This document shows, piece by piece, positions 15,544 through 26,666 of a stretch of DNA of 64,000 nucleotides. Position 1 is the first letter of the stretch. Every line of letters starts with the position of its first letter. Source of the DNA: an uncultured Bacteroidales bacterium (GTDB lineage Bacteria; Bacteroidota; Bacteroidia; Bacteroidales; Paludibacteraceae); NCBI GenBank assembly GCA_900318245.1, contig ONJT01000012.1, forward strand, positions 1 to 64,000, given 5' to 3'. Made by a program: the position numbers and the translations under genes. Below the pieces are notes generated by a model. The model was given only the letters and a program-made list of their open reading frames with translations. It was not told the origin of the DNA and made no database searches.

Positions 15544-16887
15544 TTATTTGTTTAAACGTTCTTTAATAGCTTTGCTCTCTGCCTCATAACCCGGCTTGTC
15601 GAGCAATGCGAACATGTTCTTCTTATAAGCTTCTACGCCCGGTTGGTTGAACGGATTGACATCCAGTACATAGCCCGAGATACCGCAGCCGCGCTCGAAG
15701 AAATAGATGAACTGACCGATGTTGAACTCGTCAATCTTCTCGAACGAGATGTGGATGTTAGGTACACCGCCGTCTACGTGTGCCAGTTGCGTACCAAGTT
15801 CCGCCATCTTATTCACTTCATCCACGCGCTTGCCGGCGAGGAAGTTCAGTCCGTCGAGGTTTTCCTTATCCTCCGGTACCAATACCGTCTTGTTGGCTTT
15901 CTCGATAGAGATCACGGTCTCGAAGATCGTGCGCTCGCCGTCCTGGATCCACTGGCCCATCGAGTGAAGGTCGGTAGTGAAGTCCACGGATGCCGGGAAG
16001 ATCGCCTTATGGTCCTTACCTTCGGATTCGCCGTAGAGCTGTTTCCACCACTCGCTGAAGTAGTGCAGTTTCGGGTTGAAGTTGACGAGTATCTCGATCT
16101 TCTTGCCGCCTTGATAGAGGGCGTTGCGGATAGCTGCATATTGGCAAGCAGGGTTCTGAGCAAACGGCACTTTGACGTCCGTCGCTTTCTCCATTTCGAC
16201 CGCACCGCGTACCAGTTCACGGATGTCACCACCAGCCACTGCAATCGGCAGCAGGCCTACCGGCGTGAGCACCGAGAAACGACCGCCTACGTTGTCGGGG
16301 ATGACGAAGGTCTTGTAGCCCTCTTTGGTGGCGAGGCTGCGCAGCGCACCCTTGGCGCGATCCGTCACCGCTACGATACGGTGTTTCGCTTCCTCTTTGC
16401 CTACCTGCTTCTCCAACATGGTCTTCAGCAGACGGAAAGCCAGTGCGGTCTCAGTCGTCGTACCCGACTTGGATATGTTGATGATACCGAACTGCTTGTC
16501 AGCCAAGAACTCCATGAGCTCTGCCAAGTAGTCCTCGCCGATATTATTGCCCGCATACACTACGTACGGGTTCTTGCGGTCTTTGGCTACGAAGGCGTCA
16601 AAAGCCGAACTCAAGGCCTCATTCACGGCACGTGCGCCGAGATAGGAACCACCGATACCGGCTACAATCACTACCTCACAGCGACGACGCAACTCGTCTG
16701 CGCTCGCTTGGATCTCTGCCAACTCAGCCTCCGTGATAGAGGAGGGAAGGTGTACCCAGCCGATGTAGTCATTTCCGGCGCCCTGACCGTTCTCGAGCAA
16801 CAAGTTAGCCGCTTCGGTTTTTGCTTCCAGTTGTTTCAAAGCTGCAGCGTCCACAAACGAAGCATCGTTTTTCAAACAAAGTTTCAT
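15544..16887 (-). CDS. pgi: Glucose-6-phosphate isomerase
   Basis: 447 residues, the short bacterial form. It interconverts glucose-6-phosphate and fructose-6-phosphate. Sugar-isomerase (SIS) fold marks: [16 protein letters not shown], then [19 protein letters not shown] for phosphate binding, and [18 protein letters not shown]. It starts 1 bp after the gpsA stop, third in the lysS-gpsA-pgi transcript. Confidence 0.97.
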   Translation of the reverse strand: MKLCLKNDASFVDAAALKQLEAKTEAANLLLENGQGAGNDYIGWVHLPSSITEAELAEIQASADELRRRCEVVIVAGIGGSYLGARAVNEALSSAFDAFVAKDRKNPYVVYAGNNIGEDYLAELMEFLADKQFGIINISKSGTTTETALAFRLLKTMLEKQVGKEEAKHRIVAVTDRAKGALRSLATKEGYKTFVIPDNVGGRFSVLTPVGLLPIAVAGGDIRELVRGAVEMEKATDVKVPFAQNPACQYAAIRNALYQGGKKIEILVNFNPKLHYFSEWWKQLYGESEGKDHKAIFPASVDFTTDLHSMGQWIQDGERTIFETVISIEKANKTVLVPEDKENLDGLNFLAGKRVDEVNKMAELGTQLAHVDGGVPNIHISFEKIDEFNIGQFIYFFERGCGISGYVLDVNPFNQPGVEAYKKNMFALLDKPGYEAESKAIKERLNK

Positions 16888-16888
16888 A

Positions 16889-17878
16889 TTATTGTAATTT
16901 TGAAGTTAATGACTTGATAATAGGTTTTGCTTTCTGCTTGTTATACAGAATCTCGTACATCGCATCCACGATCGGCAGCGCCACTTTCATGCGGCGGTTG
17001 GCTTCATAGATGGCTTTGGTACCGTAATAGCCTTCGGCTACCATCTCCATCTCCATCTGCGCGGCCTTCACCGAATAACCCAGACCCAACATCTGGCCGA
17101 ACTGACGGTTGCGGCTGAACTGCGAATAGCCGGTGACGAGTACGTCTCCCAAATAGCCGGAAGCCGTGATATCACGCGGCACGTTACTCATCGCCGTCGC
17201 GAAACGCTGAATCTCTTGGATAGCATTCGACAGCAGCACGGCTTGGAAGTTATCGCCATAATGCAGCGCCTGGCACATACCGGCTGCGATCGCGTAGATA
17301 TTCTTCATCACCGAACTGTACTCCAGACCGATCACGTCATTCGAGATAGTGGTGTGGACGTACGCCGTGCTGAACAGCTTCGCCCATACTTCGGCGTTCT
17401 GGCGGTTCTCGCAGCCGATGGTGAGGTAACTAAGGCGCTCCAGCGCGATCTCCTCTGCGTGACAAGGACCGGCGATGACGCCGAGTTGGTCAAACGGGAT
17501 TCCGAAACGGTTGTGCAGATAGTCGGTGATGATGACGTTCTCGTCCGGGATCATTCCCTTGACGGCCGAGATCACTACTTTATGCGTCATATCGCGACGA
17601 ATCTTATTGAGTGATTGCTTCACGTAGGGCGAAGGAATCGCGAGAATCAGCACGTCGGACTGCGCTACCGTCTGATTGATATCCGACGAGAAGTGAATCC
17701 GTCCGATGTCAAAACTGGCTGCGCCAAGATACGAGGGGTTCTTACCGGTCGCGATGAACTCATCGATCACTTCCTGGCGACGGATGAACCAGTTGATCTC
17801 ACTCTGGTTTTGCATCACGATCTTCGCCAAGGCGGTTGCCCAAGAACCCGAACCTAAGATAGCTATTTTCCGATACAT
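16889..17878 (-). CDS. gpsA: Glycerol-3-phosphate dehydrogenase [NAD(P)+]
   Basis: 329 residues. N-terminal Rossmann motif [12 protein letters not shown], then AVKGMIPDE and the substrate and catalytic region [13 protein letters not shown]...[21 protein letters not shown]. It makes sn-glycerol-3-phosphate for phospholipid synthesis from dihydroxyacetone phosphate. It begins 1 bp after the lysS stop. Length and motifs match the family. Confidence 0.97.
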   Translation of the reverse strand: MYRKIAILGSGSWATALAKIVMQNQSEINWFIRRQEVIDEFIATGKNPSYLGAASFDIGRIHFSSDINQTVAQSDVLILAIPSPYVKQSLNKIRRDMTHKVVISAVKGMIPDENVIITDYLHNRFGIPFDQLGVIAGPCHAEEIALERLSYLTIGCENRQNAEVWAKLFSTAYVHTTISNDVIGLEYSSVMKNIYAIAAGMCQALHYGDNFQAVLLSNAIQEIQRFATAMSNVPRDITASGYLGDVLVTGYSQFSRNRQFGQMLGLGYSVKAAQMEMEMVAEGYYGTKAIYEANRRMKVALPIVDAMYEILYNKQKAKPIIKSLTSKLQ

Positions 17879-17879
17879 A

Positions 17880-19439
17880 TTATGCCTCCGGCTTCATGGT
17901 TGGGAATAAGAGTACTTCCTGGATAGTAGGTTGTCCGGTCATGAGGATCGCCAGACGATCGATACCGATACCGATACCGGAGGTAGGCGGCATGCCGTAC
18001 TCCAGGGCACGCATGAAGTCGTGGTCGATAACCATCGCTTCGTCGTCACCTTTGTCGGCCAACTTCATCTGCTCTACGAAGCGGTTGTATTGATCAATCG
18101 GGTCGTTGAGCTCAGAGTAAGCGTTCGCCAACTCTTTACCGTTGACCATCAGCTCGAAGCGCTCGGTCAGACCCGGTTTGGAGCGGTGCATCTTCGTCAG
18201 CGGACTCATTTCGACCGGGTAGTCGGTGATGAAAGTCGGCTGGATAAACGTACCCTCGCAGGTCTCGCCGAAGATTTCGTCGATGAGTTTGCCTTTGCCC
18301 ATGTGCTCCGTATCTTCTACGCCGAGTTTCTTAGCCTCTACGCGGATCTCTTCTTCGCTCATGGATGCAAGGTCGAGGCCCGTCTTCTCCTTGATGGCAT
18401 CAAGGATAGGCAAACGACGATACGGCGCTTTGAAATCTACCTCGTGATCACCAATCTGTACCTTCGTAGTGCCGTTGACAGCCAAGGCGATACGCTCCAA
18501 GAGTTTCTCGGTGAAGTTCATCATCCAGTTATAGTCCTTGTATTGCACATAGAGCTCCATGCAGGTGAACTCGGGGTTGTGGCTGCGGTCCATTCCTTCG
18601 TTGCGGAAGTTGCGGCCGATCTCGTATACGCCCTCAAAACCACCGACGATGAGACGCTTGAGATAGAGCTCCGTCGCGATACGCAGGTACATATCCACGT
18701 CGAGTGTGTTATGGTGCGTGATAAAAGGACGCGCGCTCGCGCCACCCGCTATCTGTTGCAGAATAGGCGTCTCCACCTCGGTATAACCCGCCTCGTCGAA
18801 CACCTGACGCATGGTGCGCAGGATCGTCGCGCGTTTTAAGAAGGTGTCTTTTACGCCGTCGTTCACTACCAGGTCCACATAGCGCTGACGGTAGCGCTGC
18901 TCAGGATCGTTGAATCCGTCGTACGCCACGCCGTCTTTGTACTTCACGATCGGCAGCGGACGCAGACTCTTCGCGAGCACGGTCAGTTTCTTGGCGTGCA
19001 CGCTAATCTCGCCCATCTGAGTACGGAAAACAAATCCTTCGATACCGATGAAGTCGCCAATGTCGAGCAATTTCTTGAAGACTACATTGTACATCTGCTG
19101 CTCCACAGTGGTGGGCTGCTCGCCCTCTGCTACCGGCGCTTGGATATCATCGCGGGAGACATAGACTTGGATGCGGCCTTTCGAGTCTTGCAACTCGATA
19201 AACGAGGCCTTGCCCATAATACGCTTACTCATCAGTCGACCGGCGATACGTACTTCCTTGCCTGTAAACCACTCTGCTTGCGGCTCCGGTTCTCCTTCGG
19301 CGCGGTCCACAAAAGCCGCCTTGATGTCGGTCGAATAACCGGTCACTTCATACTCCGCCGCAGGGTAGGGATCGATGCCTAAATCGCGCATCGCCTGTAA
19401 ACTCTGTCGGCGTACAATTTCTTGTTCACTTAATTCCAT
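17880..19439 (-). CDS. lysS: Lysyl-tRNA synthetase, class II
   Basis: 519 residues. An OB-fold anticodon-binding domain (about 55-165, with VRIAGRLMSKRIMGKASFIELQD) precedes the class II catalytic core: motif 1 near ETPILQQIAGGASARPF, motif 2 near RNFRNEGMDRSHNPEFT and motif 3 GIGIGIDRLAIL. It charges tRNA-Lys. The C-terminus has no extra domain. It is the first gene of its operon and has its own promoter at 19502-19533. Confidence 0.97.
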   Translation of the reverse strand: MELSEQEIVRRQSLQAMRDLGIDPYPAAEYEVTGYSTDIKAAFVDRAEGEPEPQAEWFTGKEVRIAGRLMSKRIMGKASFIELQDSKGRIQVYVSRDDIQAPVAEGEQPTTVEQQMYNVVFKKLLDIGDFIGIEGFVFRTQMGEISVHAKKLTVLAKSLRPLPIVKYKDGVAYDGFNDPEQRYRQRYVDLVVNDGVKDTFLKRATILRTMRQVFDEAGYTEVETPILQQIAGGASARPFITHHNTLDVDMYLRIATELYLKRLIVGGFEGVYEIGRNFRNEGMDRSHNPEFTCMELYVQYKDYNWMMNFTEKLLERIALAVNGTTKVQIGDHEVDFKAPYRRLPILDAIKEKTGLDLASMSEEEIRVEAKKLGVEDTEHMGKGKLIDEIFGETCEGTFIQPTFITDYPVEMSPLTKMHRSKPGLTERFELMVNGKELANAYSELNDPIDQYNRFVEQMKLADKGDDEAMVIDHDFMRALEYGMPPTSGIGIGIDRLAILMTGQPTIQEVLLFPTMKPEA

Positions 19440-19501
19440 TATGATTCTTAAAATTTAGATACTTTTTATTATGTATTTATGTATGCACATAAAATCCGCT
19501 G

Positions 19502-19533
19502 CAAAGGTATGAAAAAAAAAGCACATATGCAAA
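19502..19533 (-). promoter_or_regulatory. Promoter of lysS-gpsA-pgi
   Basis: TTTG at 19533-19530, CATATGTGC, 20 bp, TACCTTTG at 19509-19502. Confidence 0.85.
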
Positions 19534-19549
19534 TTTTTTTGAATTTTTA

Positions 19550-19581
19550 TTTGCGTATATCAAAAATAATCTGTATCTTTG
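19550..19581 (+). promoter_or_regulatory. Promoter of the CsgG-like gene
   Basis: TTTG at 19550-19553, CGTATATCA, 20 bp, TATCTTTG at 19574-19581. Confidence 0.85.
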
Positions 19582-19603
19582 CGTCGATTTTTTGTTTTGA
19601 ACC

Positions 19604-20599
19604 ATGAAGAATAATTTTTTTATTACGTTTGTAGGGGTTTTACTCAGCGTGTTTGTGTGTTATGGGCAAACTAAGGTGGCTGTGCTGGAGCCCGTCGCGG
19701 GCGATGACAACGTGACAAGTATGGAAATAGCCATGCTTCGCGGTGAACTCAGAAAGGCTATTTTCCGGATAGATGGATTCGAAGCTATCAGCCGTTCGGA
19801 TTTAGATAGAGTCTTCAACGAACAGGATTTTCAACATCTTGGGTATGTGCCTAAAGATCAGATACATCGCATGGGGCAGATGAGCGGTGCGGATTACCTG
19901 TGTATTTCTACGTTAAATAAATCTGCATCACAATATTATATAGAGGCCTATTTGGTAGATGTTGCGACGGGTAATATAGAAACTCCTGCTTCGCAGTTCG
20001 GCGAGATAAAAAACGGGAACATGGCCGGTTTATACCAGATCACCCAAGAACTGGTGAAGGAGTTGATCGGCGATAAGATGCTAAGCGGCGGTGGATCTCT
20101 GGAGGAAAATTTCGATGGTAAGAGTAATTGGGACTGGACGTTTTTCTCGCATGACTCAAAGAGTGTCATGATAGCCAATGAGGAGCTGCGTATTATGAAT
20201 TTCTCCAGTACGGGCACCACGCAGTCGGACGTGATGGCTCCCGTAGATATACGGCGGAACTTCAAAATCACCTTCAATTTCGTGATACAGGAAGCAAAAA
20301 TGTTGTCTTCGGTCGGTGTGAAATTCGGCGGTGGCAATAGTATCACGGTGAACAGCGGATCGTGCTCCTATAGTCTCGGCTCGGCCTTTAAGACGAGCGC
20401 AGCAGCGAAAATGGGTATGGGGCGGAATAAACCAGTGGTGATAGTTGTCATCAAGAGAGGCGAGCACGTGATTTTGCAGGTGAACGGAGTCGAAGTGGCG
20501 GATGAAGAATGCGCGTATACTACGAACCAATTGGGGGTATTTGCGGGCATAAACACCTTAGCAATGCTTAAAAAAGTAAGTATAGAATATTTAAGATAA
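19604..20599 (+). CDS. Secreted CsgG/LpoB-like protein with C-terminal beta domain
   Basis: 331 residues with a signal peptide ending near VCYGQ; no lipobox Cys. Residues about 22-155 have the CsgG-like order of a strand (KVAVLEP), a helix with LRGELRKAIFRIDGFEAISRSDLDRVFNEQ and GADYLCISTLN. The last 160 residues are strand-rich and resemble a laminin-G/DUF1080-type jelly-roll, but I cannot name it. Two paralogous lipoproteins follow, so the three genes may form one envelope-associated unit. Function unknown. Confidence 0.7.
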   Translation: MKNNFFITFVGVLLSVFVCYGQTKVAVLEPVAGDDNVTSMEIAMLRGELRKAIFRIDGFEAISRSDLDRVFNEQDFQHLGYVPKDQIHRMGQMSGADYLCISTLNKSASQYYIEAYLVDVATGNIETPASQFGEIKNGNMAGLYQITQELVKELIGDKMLSGGGSLEENFDGKSNWDWTFFSHDSKSVMIANEELRIMNFSSTGTTQSDVMAPVDIRRNFKITFNFVIQEAKMLSSVGVKFGGGNSITVNSGSCSYSLGSAFKTSAAAKMGMGRNKPVVIVVIKRGEHVILQVNGVEVADEECAYTTNQLGVFAGINTLAMLKKVSIEYLR

Positions 20600-20656
20600 A
20601 TCCTTATAATAGAAGGTATAACAAACAATTTTTTTATTAACCAAAATCAACGTATT

Positions 20657-21274
20657 ATGCAAAAGAAAAATCTTCTCTTTGCACTTGTGTTGGGCGGATT
20701 GACGCTCATGCAAGTGGGCTGTACAACGTATTCGTACACCTCTCGTAGTACGAATGTGGCCGGCCGCGTGATCAATTCAAGTGAAGCTACTGCAGACTTG
20801 GTAATTGACTACAAAAAGAAAGTAACGGCTACTTCGGACTTCCAGAAGTTCCCGAATCAAGCTAAACAACAGGCTATTTATCAATGCATTATGAACAATG
20901 GTATCGATGTATTGGTAGATCCTATTTTCCAGATTGAGAACCGCCCTGTTACGGGTTACCGCGCAACGGTACTTGGTTTCGCCGGTTACTATCAGGAAGG
21001 TGTAAACGAGCTGGATGAGGTAATTCTTAAAAATTACGAGAAAGAGGATATCGAGAAGTATCTCCTCTTGACGGATCCGGACTTCAGACGTGTATTCTAC
21101 AGCAAAGGTGGTGCAAAGGGCAATGTGTACAACATCAAGTGCACGACCGCAGCGCCGGCTAAGGTTGCTGCTCCGCAGTTATCTATACCGCAAAAGGCTG
21201 CAAAGGTAAAGAAAGCTAAGAAAGCAAAAAAAGGCGGCTTTCTCGCTAAATTACTGAATAAAGAAGAATTTTAA
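20657..21274 (+). CDS. Lipoprotein, first of a paralogous pair, Lys-rich tail
   Basis: 205 residues. Signal peptide with lipobox MQVGC at about 18-22. The mature part shares YSYTSRST, a Cys- or Gln-rich helix, LGFAGYY and DLEKYL/DIEKYL-type motifs with the next protein, so the pair arose by duplication. The C-terminal 40 residues are Lys- and Ala-rich (KKAKKAKKGG), unlike the Ala-Pro tail of its paralog. A basic tail could bind peptidoglycan or nucleic acid; this is inference. No known domain. Confidence 0.75.
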   Translation: MQKKNLLFALVLGGLTLMQVGCTTYSYTSRSTNVAGRVINSSEATADLVIDYKKKVTATSDFQKFPNQAKQQAIYQCIMNNGIDVLVDPIFQIENRPVTGYRATVLGFAGYYQEGVNELDEVILKNYEKEDIEKYLLLTDPDFRRVFYSKGGAKGNVYNIKCTTAAPAKVAAPQLSIPQKAAKVKKAKKAKKGGFLAKLLNKEEF

Positions 21275-21291
21275 TTAAGGAGAAACACGTT

Positions 21292-21894
21292 ATGAAACAG
21301 TTTAAAATACTCGCAATTGTAATTGCTGCTGCTGCATTGAGCAGCTGCTCGTCCTTTAGCTACACCTCTCGTAGCACGTCTATCGACCGCGAGACCATCC
21401 AAGGTACCTCCATGGTTGTTGATATTCGCCCGGATTTCAGCAAACGTATTGCTACAGAATCTCGTCGTTGCAAGACCCCGAACGAGGCTCGTGAAGAGGC
21501 TAAATACATCGCTATCACAACTAATAAGTGTGATGTAGTCGTTGATGCAATTTACAAAGTTGAGAAACGTTCGGGCAAGTATAAAGCATACTTGTTCGGT
21601 TTCGCAGGTTATTATGAGAATCCTCGTACGATCTACGAAGACATCAATCTGCTGAAGAATGTTTCAAGAGAAGATCTCGAGAAATATTTGATCATCAAAG
21701 ACCCGCAAATCTTGGAGCTCATCAACCAAAAAGGTAACTCGGAGGTGATTAATATCTTCGAAGGCCAGCCGGAGCCGAAAGAATGCCACAAAGCTGCTCC
21801 TGCACCTGCGCCGAAGGCTGCACCTGCTCCCGCACCGGCTCCTGCACCCAAAGAGGCTGCTCCTGCTAAGACCAGTTTCAGGAAAAGAAAATAA
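21292..21894 (+). CDS. Lipoprotein, second of a paralogous pair, Ala-Pro-rich tail
   Basis: 200 residues. Lipobox LSSC at about 16-19 after a short signal peptide. Shared motifs with the preceding protein: YTSRST, a VVDIRPDF segment and LFGFAGYYE. The C-terminus is an Ala-Pro repeat (about 35 residues) ending RKRK, as in wall-spanning linkers. It starts 18 bp after the upstream paralog, and a strong intrinsic terminator follows at 21925-21958. Confidence 0.75.
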   Translation: MKQFKILAIVIAAAALSSCSSFSYTSRSTSIDRETIQGTSMVVDIRPDFSKRIATESRRCKTPNEAREEAKYIAITTNKCDVVVDAIYKVEKRSGKYKAYLFGFAGYYENPRTIYEDINLLKNVSREDLEKYLIIKDPQILELINQKGNSEVINIFEGQPEPKECHKAAPAPAPKAAPAPAPAPAPKEAAPAKTSFRKRK

Positions 21895-21924
21895 GCCTTT
21901 TTAGAGTTAAATTTCTAAAGAAAG

Positions 21925-21958
21925 TGAGTCCGACCTTGTGCCGGGCTCATTTTTTTTT
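21925..21958 (+). terminator. Intrinsic terminator of the lipoprotein pair
   Basis: 8-bp stem TGAGTCCG/CGGGCTCA (one G-U), 9-nt loop, then a T tract at 21950-21958. Confidence 0.85.
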
Positions 21959-21976
21959 CACAAAATGACCATTATA

Positions 21977-22008
21977 TTTGCGTATGTCAAAAAATATGTG
22001 TATCTTTG
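21977..22008 (+). promoter_or_regulatory. Promoter of nitroreductase-pdxA-alaS
   Basis: TTTG at 21977-21980, CGTATGTCA, 20 bp, TATCTTTG at 22001-22008. Confidence 0.87.
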
Positions 22009-22021
22009 CACGCTAAATTGG

Positions 22022-22561
22022 ATGAGTATGGACTCTTTTGAACAATTATGCCAAAAACGGCGGTCGATACGTAAGTATACCTCGCAGCCGGTGGAGCAGG
22101 AGAAGATCGACTATATGTTGCGCTGCGCGCTGATGTCGCCGAGTGCCAAGCGGACTTGTCCGTGGGAGTTTATCGTGGTGCGCGACGAGGCGAAACTGCG
22201 GGCGTTGAGCGGATGCAAGACCTATGGCGCTCAGATGTTTGACACTGCGACGGCGGGTATCATCATTGCTCTCGATCCTACGTTGTGCGATAACACGTGG
22301 ATGGCGGATGGTGCGATAGCGGCGGAGCACATCTTGCTTGCAGCGGCGGAGCAGGGGATAGGAGCCTGCTGGTGTCATATATACGAGCGCGAGGAGTCGG
22401 AAGCGATGGTGAAAGAGCTCTGTGCCATCCCTGCCGAGAAAGTGGTGCTCTGTGCGATAGCACTCGGCTATCCGGACGAACAGCGCCAGAACTACGATTT
22501 GAGTAAACTGAAATACGACAAGATACATAATGAAACCTATAGTAGCCATCACAGCCGGTGA
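22022..22561 (+). CDS. Nitroreductase family protein
   Basis: About 179 residues from ATG 22022 (a second ATG lies at 22028). The longer frame from 21938 runs through the promoter. The N-terminus carries the FMN-binding RRSIRKYTSQPV motif, then a MSPSAKRTCPWEF segment, and GIGACWCHIYERE in the second half. The family reduces quinones, nitro compounds or flavins using NAD(P)H and acts as a dimer; the substrate here is unknown. Its last 32 bases overlap the start of pdxA in another frame. Confidence 0.88.
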   Translation: MSMDSFEQLCQKRRSIRKYTSQPVEQEKIDYMLRCALMSPSAKRTCPWEFIVVRDEAKLRALSGCKTYGAQMFDTATAGIIIALDPTLCDNTWMADGAIAAEHILLAAAEQGIGACWCHIYEREESEAMVKELCAIPAEKVVLCAIALGYPDEQRQNYDLSKLKYDKIHNETYSSHHSR

Positions 22562-23633
22562 TACGAACGGCGTAGGGTATGAAGTGATCATCAAGTCCCT
22601 GCTTGTGGGATACATGTTCGAGATCATGCGTCCTGTGATTTACGGGAATGCCAACGTAGCGAAAAAACACATCGCTACCTTAGGCGAGGAGTACCATAAT
22701 ATCACCTGGAACTTGATTGACACGCCCGAGCAGGCCAAAGACGGACGTCTAAACCTCATCACTTGTTATACAGATAACTTGCCGGTGCAACTCGGCACCC
22801 CGACACCCGAAGCAGGCAAGGCTGCGCTTGCATCGCTCGAACGTGCCTGCCGCGACCTCAAGGCCGGAAAGGTACAAGCCCTTGTGACCGCGCCGCTAAA
22901 CAAAGAAACGGTGGCGCAAGCCGTGCCCGGATTCACAGGACATACAGAGTATCTGGAGAAGCAATTCGAAGGCGAAGAGTTAATGATGCTTTGTAGCGGC
23001 AATCTTCGCGTGGCATTAATATGCAATCATGTGGCCTTGGCGGAGATCCCGGCGCAAATTACCGAAGAGCGTATTCTGCAAAAACTTACGATCTTGAATC
23101 AGTCCCTCAAGCGTGATTTCGGTATGGAGAAACCGCGCATCGCGGTACTGGCTTTGAATCCGCATGCAGGGGATCAAGGGCTGCTCGGTAAGGAAGAGCA
23201 GGAAATCATCGTGCCGGCGATCAACAAGGCGAAAGAGCAAGGTATATGGGCGTTCGGTCCGTACGCTGCGGATGGTTTCTTCGGAAGCGGTCACTTTAGC
23301 CATTTCGATGCCGTACTCGCGATGTATCATGACCAGGGTCTGATACCCTTTAAGACCCTCGATATGAGTGGAGTGAATTTTACCGCGGGGCTGAACATCG
23401 TGCGTACTTCGCCCGATCACGGTACAGGCTATGACATCGCGGGAAAAGACCAGGCAGATCCTTCGTCAATGCGCAATGCCCTCTTTATGGCGATTGATGT
23501 GCTACGCCAACGCGCCGAGTACGATGAACTGACAGCCAACCCGCTGCCTTTCATCGAGCGCAACGACGGCGAAGGAAAACCGCGCCGTGAATTTATTGAT
23601 TTTAAGACAACGAGATATAATGAAAACCAGTAA
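22530..23633 (+). CDS. pdxA: 4-hydroxythreonine-4-phosphate dehydrogenase
   Basis: 367 residues, PdxA family. It oxidises 4-phosphohydroxythreonine in the DXP-dependent route to pyridoxal phosphate. Marks: the start [54 protein letters not shown] and [12 protein letters not shown] with metal-binding His residues. The start lies inside the nitroreductase gene (32-bp overlap), and its end overlaps the alaS start by 14 bp, so all three are tightly packed. Confidence 0.95.
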   Translation: MKPIVAITAGDTNGVGYEVIIKSLLVGYMFEIMRPVIYGNANVAKKHIATLGEEYHNITWNLIDTPEQAKDGRLNLITCYTDNLPVQLGTPTPEAGKAALASLERACRDLKAGKVQALVTAPLNKETVAQAVPGFTGHTEYLEKQFEGEELMMLCSGNLRVALICNHVALAEIPAQITEERILQKLTILNQSLKRDFGMEKPRIAVLALNPHAGDQGLLGKEEQEIIVPAINKAKEQGIWAFGPYAADGFFGSGHFSHFDAVLAMYHDQGLIPFKTLDMSGVNFTAGLNIVRTSPDHGTGYDIAGKDQADPSSMRNALFMAIDVLRQRAEYDELTANPLPFIERNDGEGKPRREFIDFKTTRYNENQ

Positions 23634-26223
23634 AGAAATTCGTCAGTCCTTCTTGGACTTTATGGCGTCGAAAGGCCACCAAGTGGTACCTTCTGCGCCG
23701 ATGGTCATCAAAGATGACCCCACACTTATGTTTACCAATGCCGGCATGAACCCGTGGAAAGGTATTATCCTTGGCAATGATCCGATCAAATACCCGCGTG
23801 TGGCGGACAGCCAGAAGTGTCTGCGCGTGTCGGGAAAACATAATGACCTCGAAGAGGTAGGACACGATACCTACCACCATACGATGTTCGAAATGCTCGG
23901 CAACTGGTCGTTCGGCGATTACTTCAAGAAAGAAGCTATTGATTTTGCATGGGAGTATATTGTTGATGTATTGAAGATAGACCCGTCCAATCTGTACGCG
24001 ACTGTGTTTGAGGGTTCGCCGGAAGAAGGTTTGGCCCGTGATGATGAGGCGGCTTCCATTTGGGCAAAACACTTGCCCGCCGATCATATTCTGAACGGAA
24101 ATAAGCACGATAATTTCTGGGAGATGGGTGATACAGGGCCTTGCGGTCCGTGTTCGGAGATTCACGTGGACAGCCGTAGTGCCGAAGAGCGCGCGAAAGT
24201 GCCGGGTCGCGAATTGGTGAACAAAGATCATCCGCAGGTGATTGAGATCTGGAACATCGTCTTCATGCAGTATAACCGCAAGGCAGACGGCTCTTTGGAG
24301 CCGCTGGCTAAGAAAGTGATCGATACCGGTATGGGTTTCGAGCGCCTCGTGCGTACTATCCAAGGTAAGACCTCGAACTACGACACCGATGTCTTCCAGC
24401 CTATGCTCAAGCGTATTGGCGATATCTGCGGTTGCACGTATGGCAAGGACGAGAAGACGGACATCGCGATGCGTGTTATCGCCGATCATATTCGTACGAT
24501 AGCTTTTGCTATCACGGACGGACAGTTGCCGTCGAACGAGAAAGCGGGGTATGTCATCCGTCGTATCCTTCGTCGCGCGGTGCGCTATGGTTATACCTTC
24601 CTGAATATGCGTTCGGCTTTCCTCTATCAATTGGTACCGCAACTCATCGAGGACCTTGGTGAGGCTTATCCGGAGCTGAAGGCGCAAGAAACTCAGATCA
24701 CACCGGTCATCAAGTCCGAGGAAGAAGCATTCTTGCGTACCTTGGACAAAGGTATAGGCCTATTGGATAAACTGATGGACGAGGCGCGCAAAGCCGGAAA
24801 GAAAGAGATTAGCGGCGTGGATGTGTTCACGCTCAAAGATACTTACGGCTTCCCGCTGGACCTCACGGAACTTATCCTTCGCGAGAACGGATTTACCACC
24901 AATGAAGAGGAGTATAACAAAGCCCTTGAACACCAAAAGTCCATGGGACGTGAAGCCAATAAGCAAGACCTCGGCGACTGGACCGTGTTGGCCGAAGGCG
25001 AGACGGAGTTCGTCGGCTACGATGAACTGACTGTGGATTGTCATATACTCCGATACCGCCAGGTGAGTCAGAAGGGCAAGTCATATTATCAGGTCGTCCT
25101 GGACAAGACACCGTTCTATGCCGAGATGGGTGGTGAAGTAGGAGACACCGGCACTTTGGGTAATGTGCGTGTGCTTGATACAAAGCGCGAGAACAACCTG
25201 CCGGTACATATTCTTGCAGAACTGCCGGCGGATCTAACCGAAACCTTGACTGCTATCGTGGACGCAGAGCGCCGGCAGGCTATTGCATGCAATCACTCGG
25301 CTACGCACATTCTCCATTATGCGTTACGCGAAGTGTTGGGCAAACACGTGGAGCAGAAGGGTAGTCTTGTCACACCTGAGAGTCTGCGTTTCGACTTCAG
25401 CCATTTCCAGAAAGTGACGCCGGAGGAACTCCGCGAAGTAGAGAAACTCGCGAATAAACTCATCCGTCAGGATATTCACCTGGAAGAAAGCCGTCATACA
25501 CCGATAGCAGAAGCAAAGGCAATGGGGGCTATGGCGTTGTTTGGCGAGAAATACGGAGATGACGTACGCGTGATTAAATATGGTCCTTCGGTAGAATTGT
25601 GCGGAGGTTGCCATGTGTCTTCAACAGGACGTATCGGTTCTGTACGTATTATCATGGAAACCAGCATTGCGGCCGGAGTTCGTCGTATTGAGGCTGTCAC
25701 TAGCGCAAAAGCCGATCAACTTTACTACAGCATGCAGGATGTACTCAACCATCTGCATGACATTTTCCATAATGCTCCCGATTTGGAGGGCGCAGTTCTG
25801 AAGCAGATAGAGGAAAACTCCGATTTGAAAAAACGTATTGACAAATACGTGACAGAAAAGATTGAGATGTTCCGAGACCGTATTATCGCTTCAGCGGAAG
25901 ACTTTGGTGATATTAAACTCGTTCGCTTGCAAGGTAATCATAATCCCGAGATGATTCGTGGTGTCATGCCTCTGCTGCGTGGCAAGTTCACTGACGTCAA
26001 GTTTGCCGTGATAGCTGCTACCCAATGGGAAGGAAAGCCGACTATCGCCGTCTTCCTCTCGCAGCCGTTGGTGGACGAAGGTAAGAACGCCGGCATGATG
26101 ATCAAGTCGGCTGCCAAACACATCCAAGGCGGTGGCGGTGGTCAACCCTGGATGGCAACAGCCGGTGGACGTGACGTCAATGGCCTGAATGCCGCAATGG
26201 AAGAGTTATTAGAAAATTTATGA
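23620..26223 (+). CDS. alaS: Alanyl-tRNA synthetase
   Basis: 867 residues from ATG 23620, chosen because the protein then begins [11 protein letters not shown] as in the family; the frame is open 33 bases further. Class II catalytic core: [34 protein letters not shown]. Editing domain zinc motif HSATHILHY and CGGCHV. The C-terminal C-Ala region ends with [14 protein letters not shown]. It charges tRNA-Ala and edits Ser/Gly mischarges. tRNA-Ala(GGC) is also in this window. Confidence 0.97.
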   Translation: MKTSKEIRQSFLDFMASKGHQVVPSAPMVIKDDPTLMFTNAGMNPWKGIILGNDPIKYPRVADSQKCLRVSGKHNDLEEVGHDTYHHTMFEMLGNWSFGDYFKKEAIDFAWEYIVDVLKIDPSNLYATVFEGSPEEGLARDDEAASIWAKHLPADHILNGNKHDNFWEMGDTGPCGPCSEIHVDSRSAEERAKVPGRELVNKDHPQVIEIWNIVFMQYNRKADGSLEPLAKKVIDTGMGFERLVRTIQGKTSNYDTDVFQPMLKRIGDICGCTYGKDEKTDIAMRVIADHIRTIAFAITDGQLPSNEKAGYVIRRILRRAVRYGYTFLNMRSAFLYQLVPQLIEDLGEAYPELKAQETQITPVIKSEEEAFLRTLDKGIGLLDKLMDEARKAGKKEISGVDVFTLKDTYGFPLDLTELILRENGFTTNEEEYNKALEHQKSMGREANKQDLGDWTVLAEGETEFVGYDELTVDCHILRYRQVSQKGKSYYQVVLDKTPFYAEMGGEVGDTGTLGNVRVLDTKRENNLPVHILAELPADLTETLTAIVDAERRQAIACNHSATHILHYALREVLGKHVEQKGSLVTPESLRFDFSHFQKVTPEELREVEKLANKLIRQDIHLEESRHTPIAEAKAMGAMALFGEKYGDDVRVIKYGPSVELCGGCHVSSTGRIGSVRIIMETSIAAGVRRIEAVTSAKADQLYYSMQDVLNHLHDIFHNAPDLEGAVLKQIEENSDLKKRIDKYVTEKIEMFRDRIIASAEDFGDIKLVRLQGNHNPEMIRGVMPLLRGKFTDVKFAVIAATQWEGKPTIAVFLSQPLVDEGKNAGMMIKSAAKHIQGGGGGQPWMATAGGRDVNGLNAAMEELLENL

Positions 26224-26666
26224 AACTGTTAACGAGTTACTTGCCTCCGAAAATCCGCAGTGCCTTCCGCTTTGCAGTGGTCGGCACAACGGGTATGTTC
26301 GTTCAAACATGGATTTTTATGGCTGCATTGCTGCTCTTTGACCACCCGGATAAGGGCGCAGCATTGTATTATGTGGCCTTTGCGATAGGTTATCTGTTGG
26401 AACTGATACCGAACTATCTCTTTTTGAACTGGTACACCTTTGGCACCAAGCCTAATATCAAGAATGCCGGAGGTTTCCTCTTGGCGCGAGCAATCAATCT
26501 TGGAATTCAGCTAGGACTTCTGCCGCTGATGATTCTATGGCTTTCTACATGGCGGGATGATTATATCAGTTATGTCGTCATCTTCATCGGCGGGTGTATT
26601 AATTACCTCGTGTGTCTGCTTTTCTTCAAGAAAAAAGAAGAACCCATTGAAGAACCCCCGGTATGA
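26220..26666 (+). CDS. GtrA-family membrane protein
   Basis: 148 residues with four predicted membrane helices and the GtrA signature [18 protein letters not shown] and [11 protein letters not shown]. GtrA proteins are small polyprenyl-phosphate-glycan flippase-like proteins linked with surface polysaccharide glycosylation; exact cargo unknown. It starts within the alaS stop (ATGA) and its stop overlaps the dsbD start the same way. Confidence 0.9.
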   Translation: MKLLTSYLPPKIRSAFRFAVVGTTGMFVQTWIFMAALLLFDHPDKGAALYYVAFAIGYLLELIPNYLFLNWYTFGTKPNIKNAGGFLLARAINLGIQLGLLPLMILWLSTWRDDYISYVVIFIGGCINYLVCLLFFKKKEEPIEEPPV

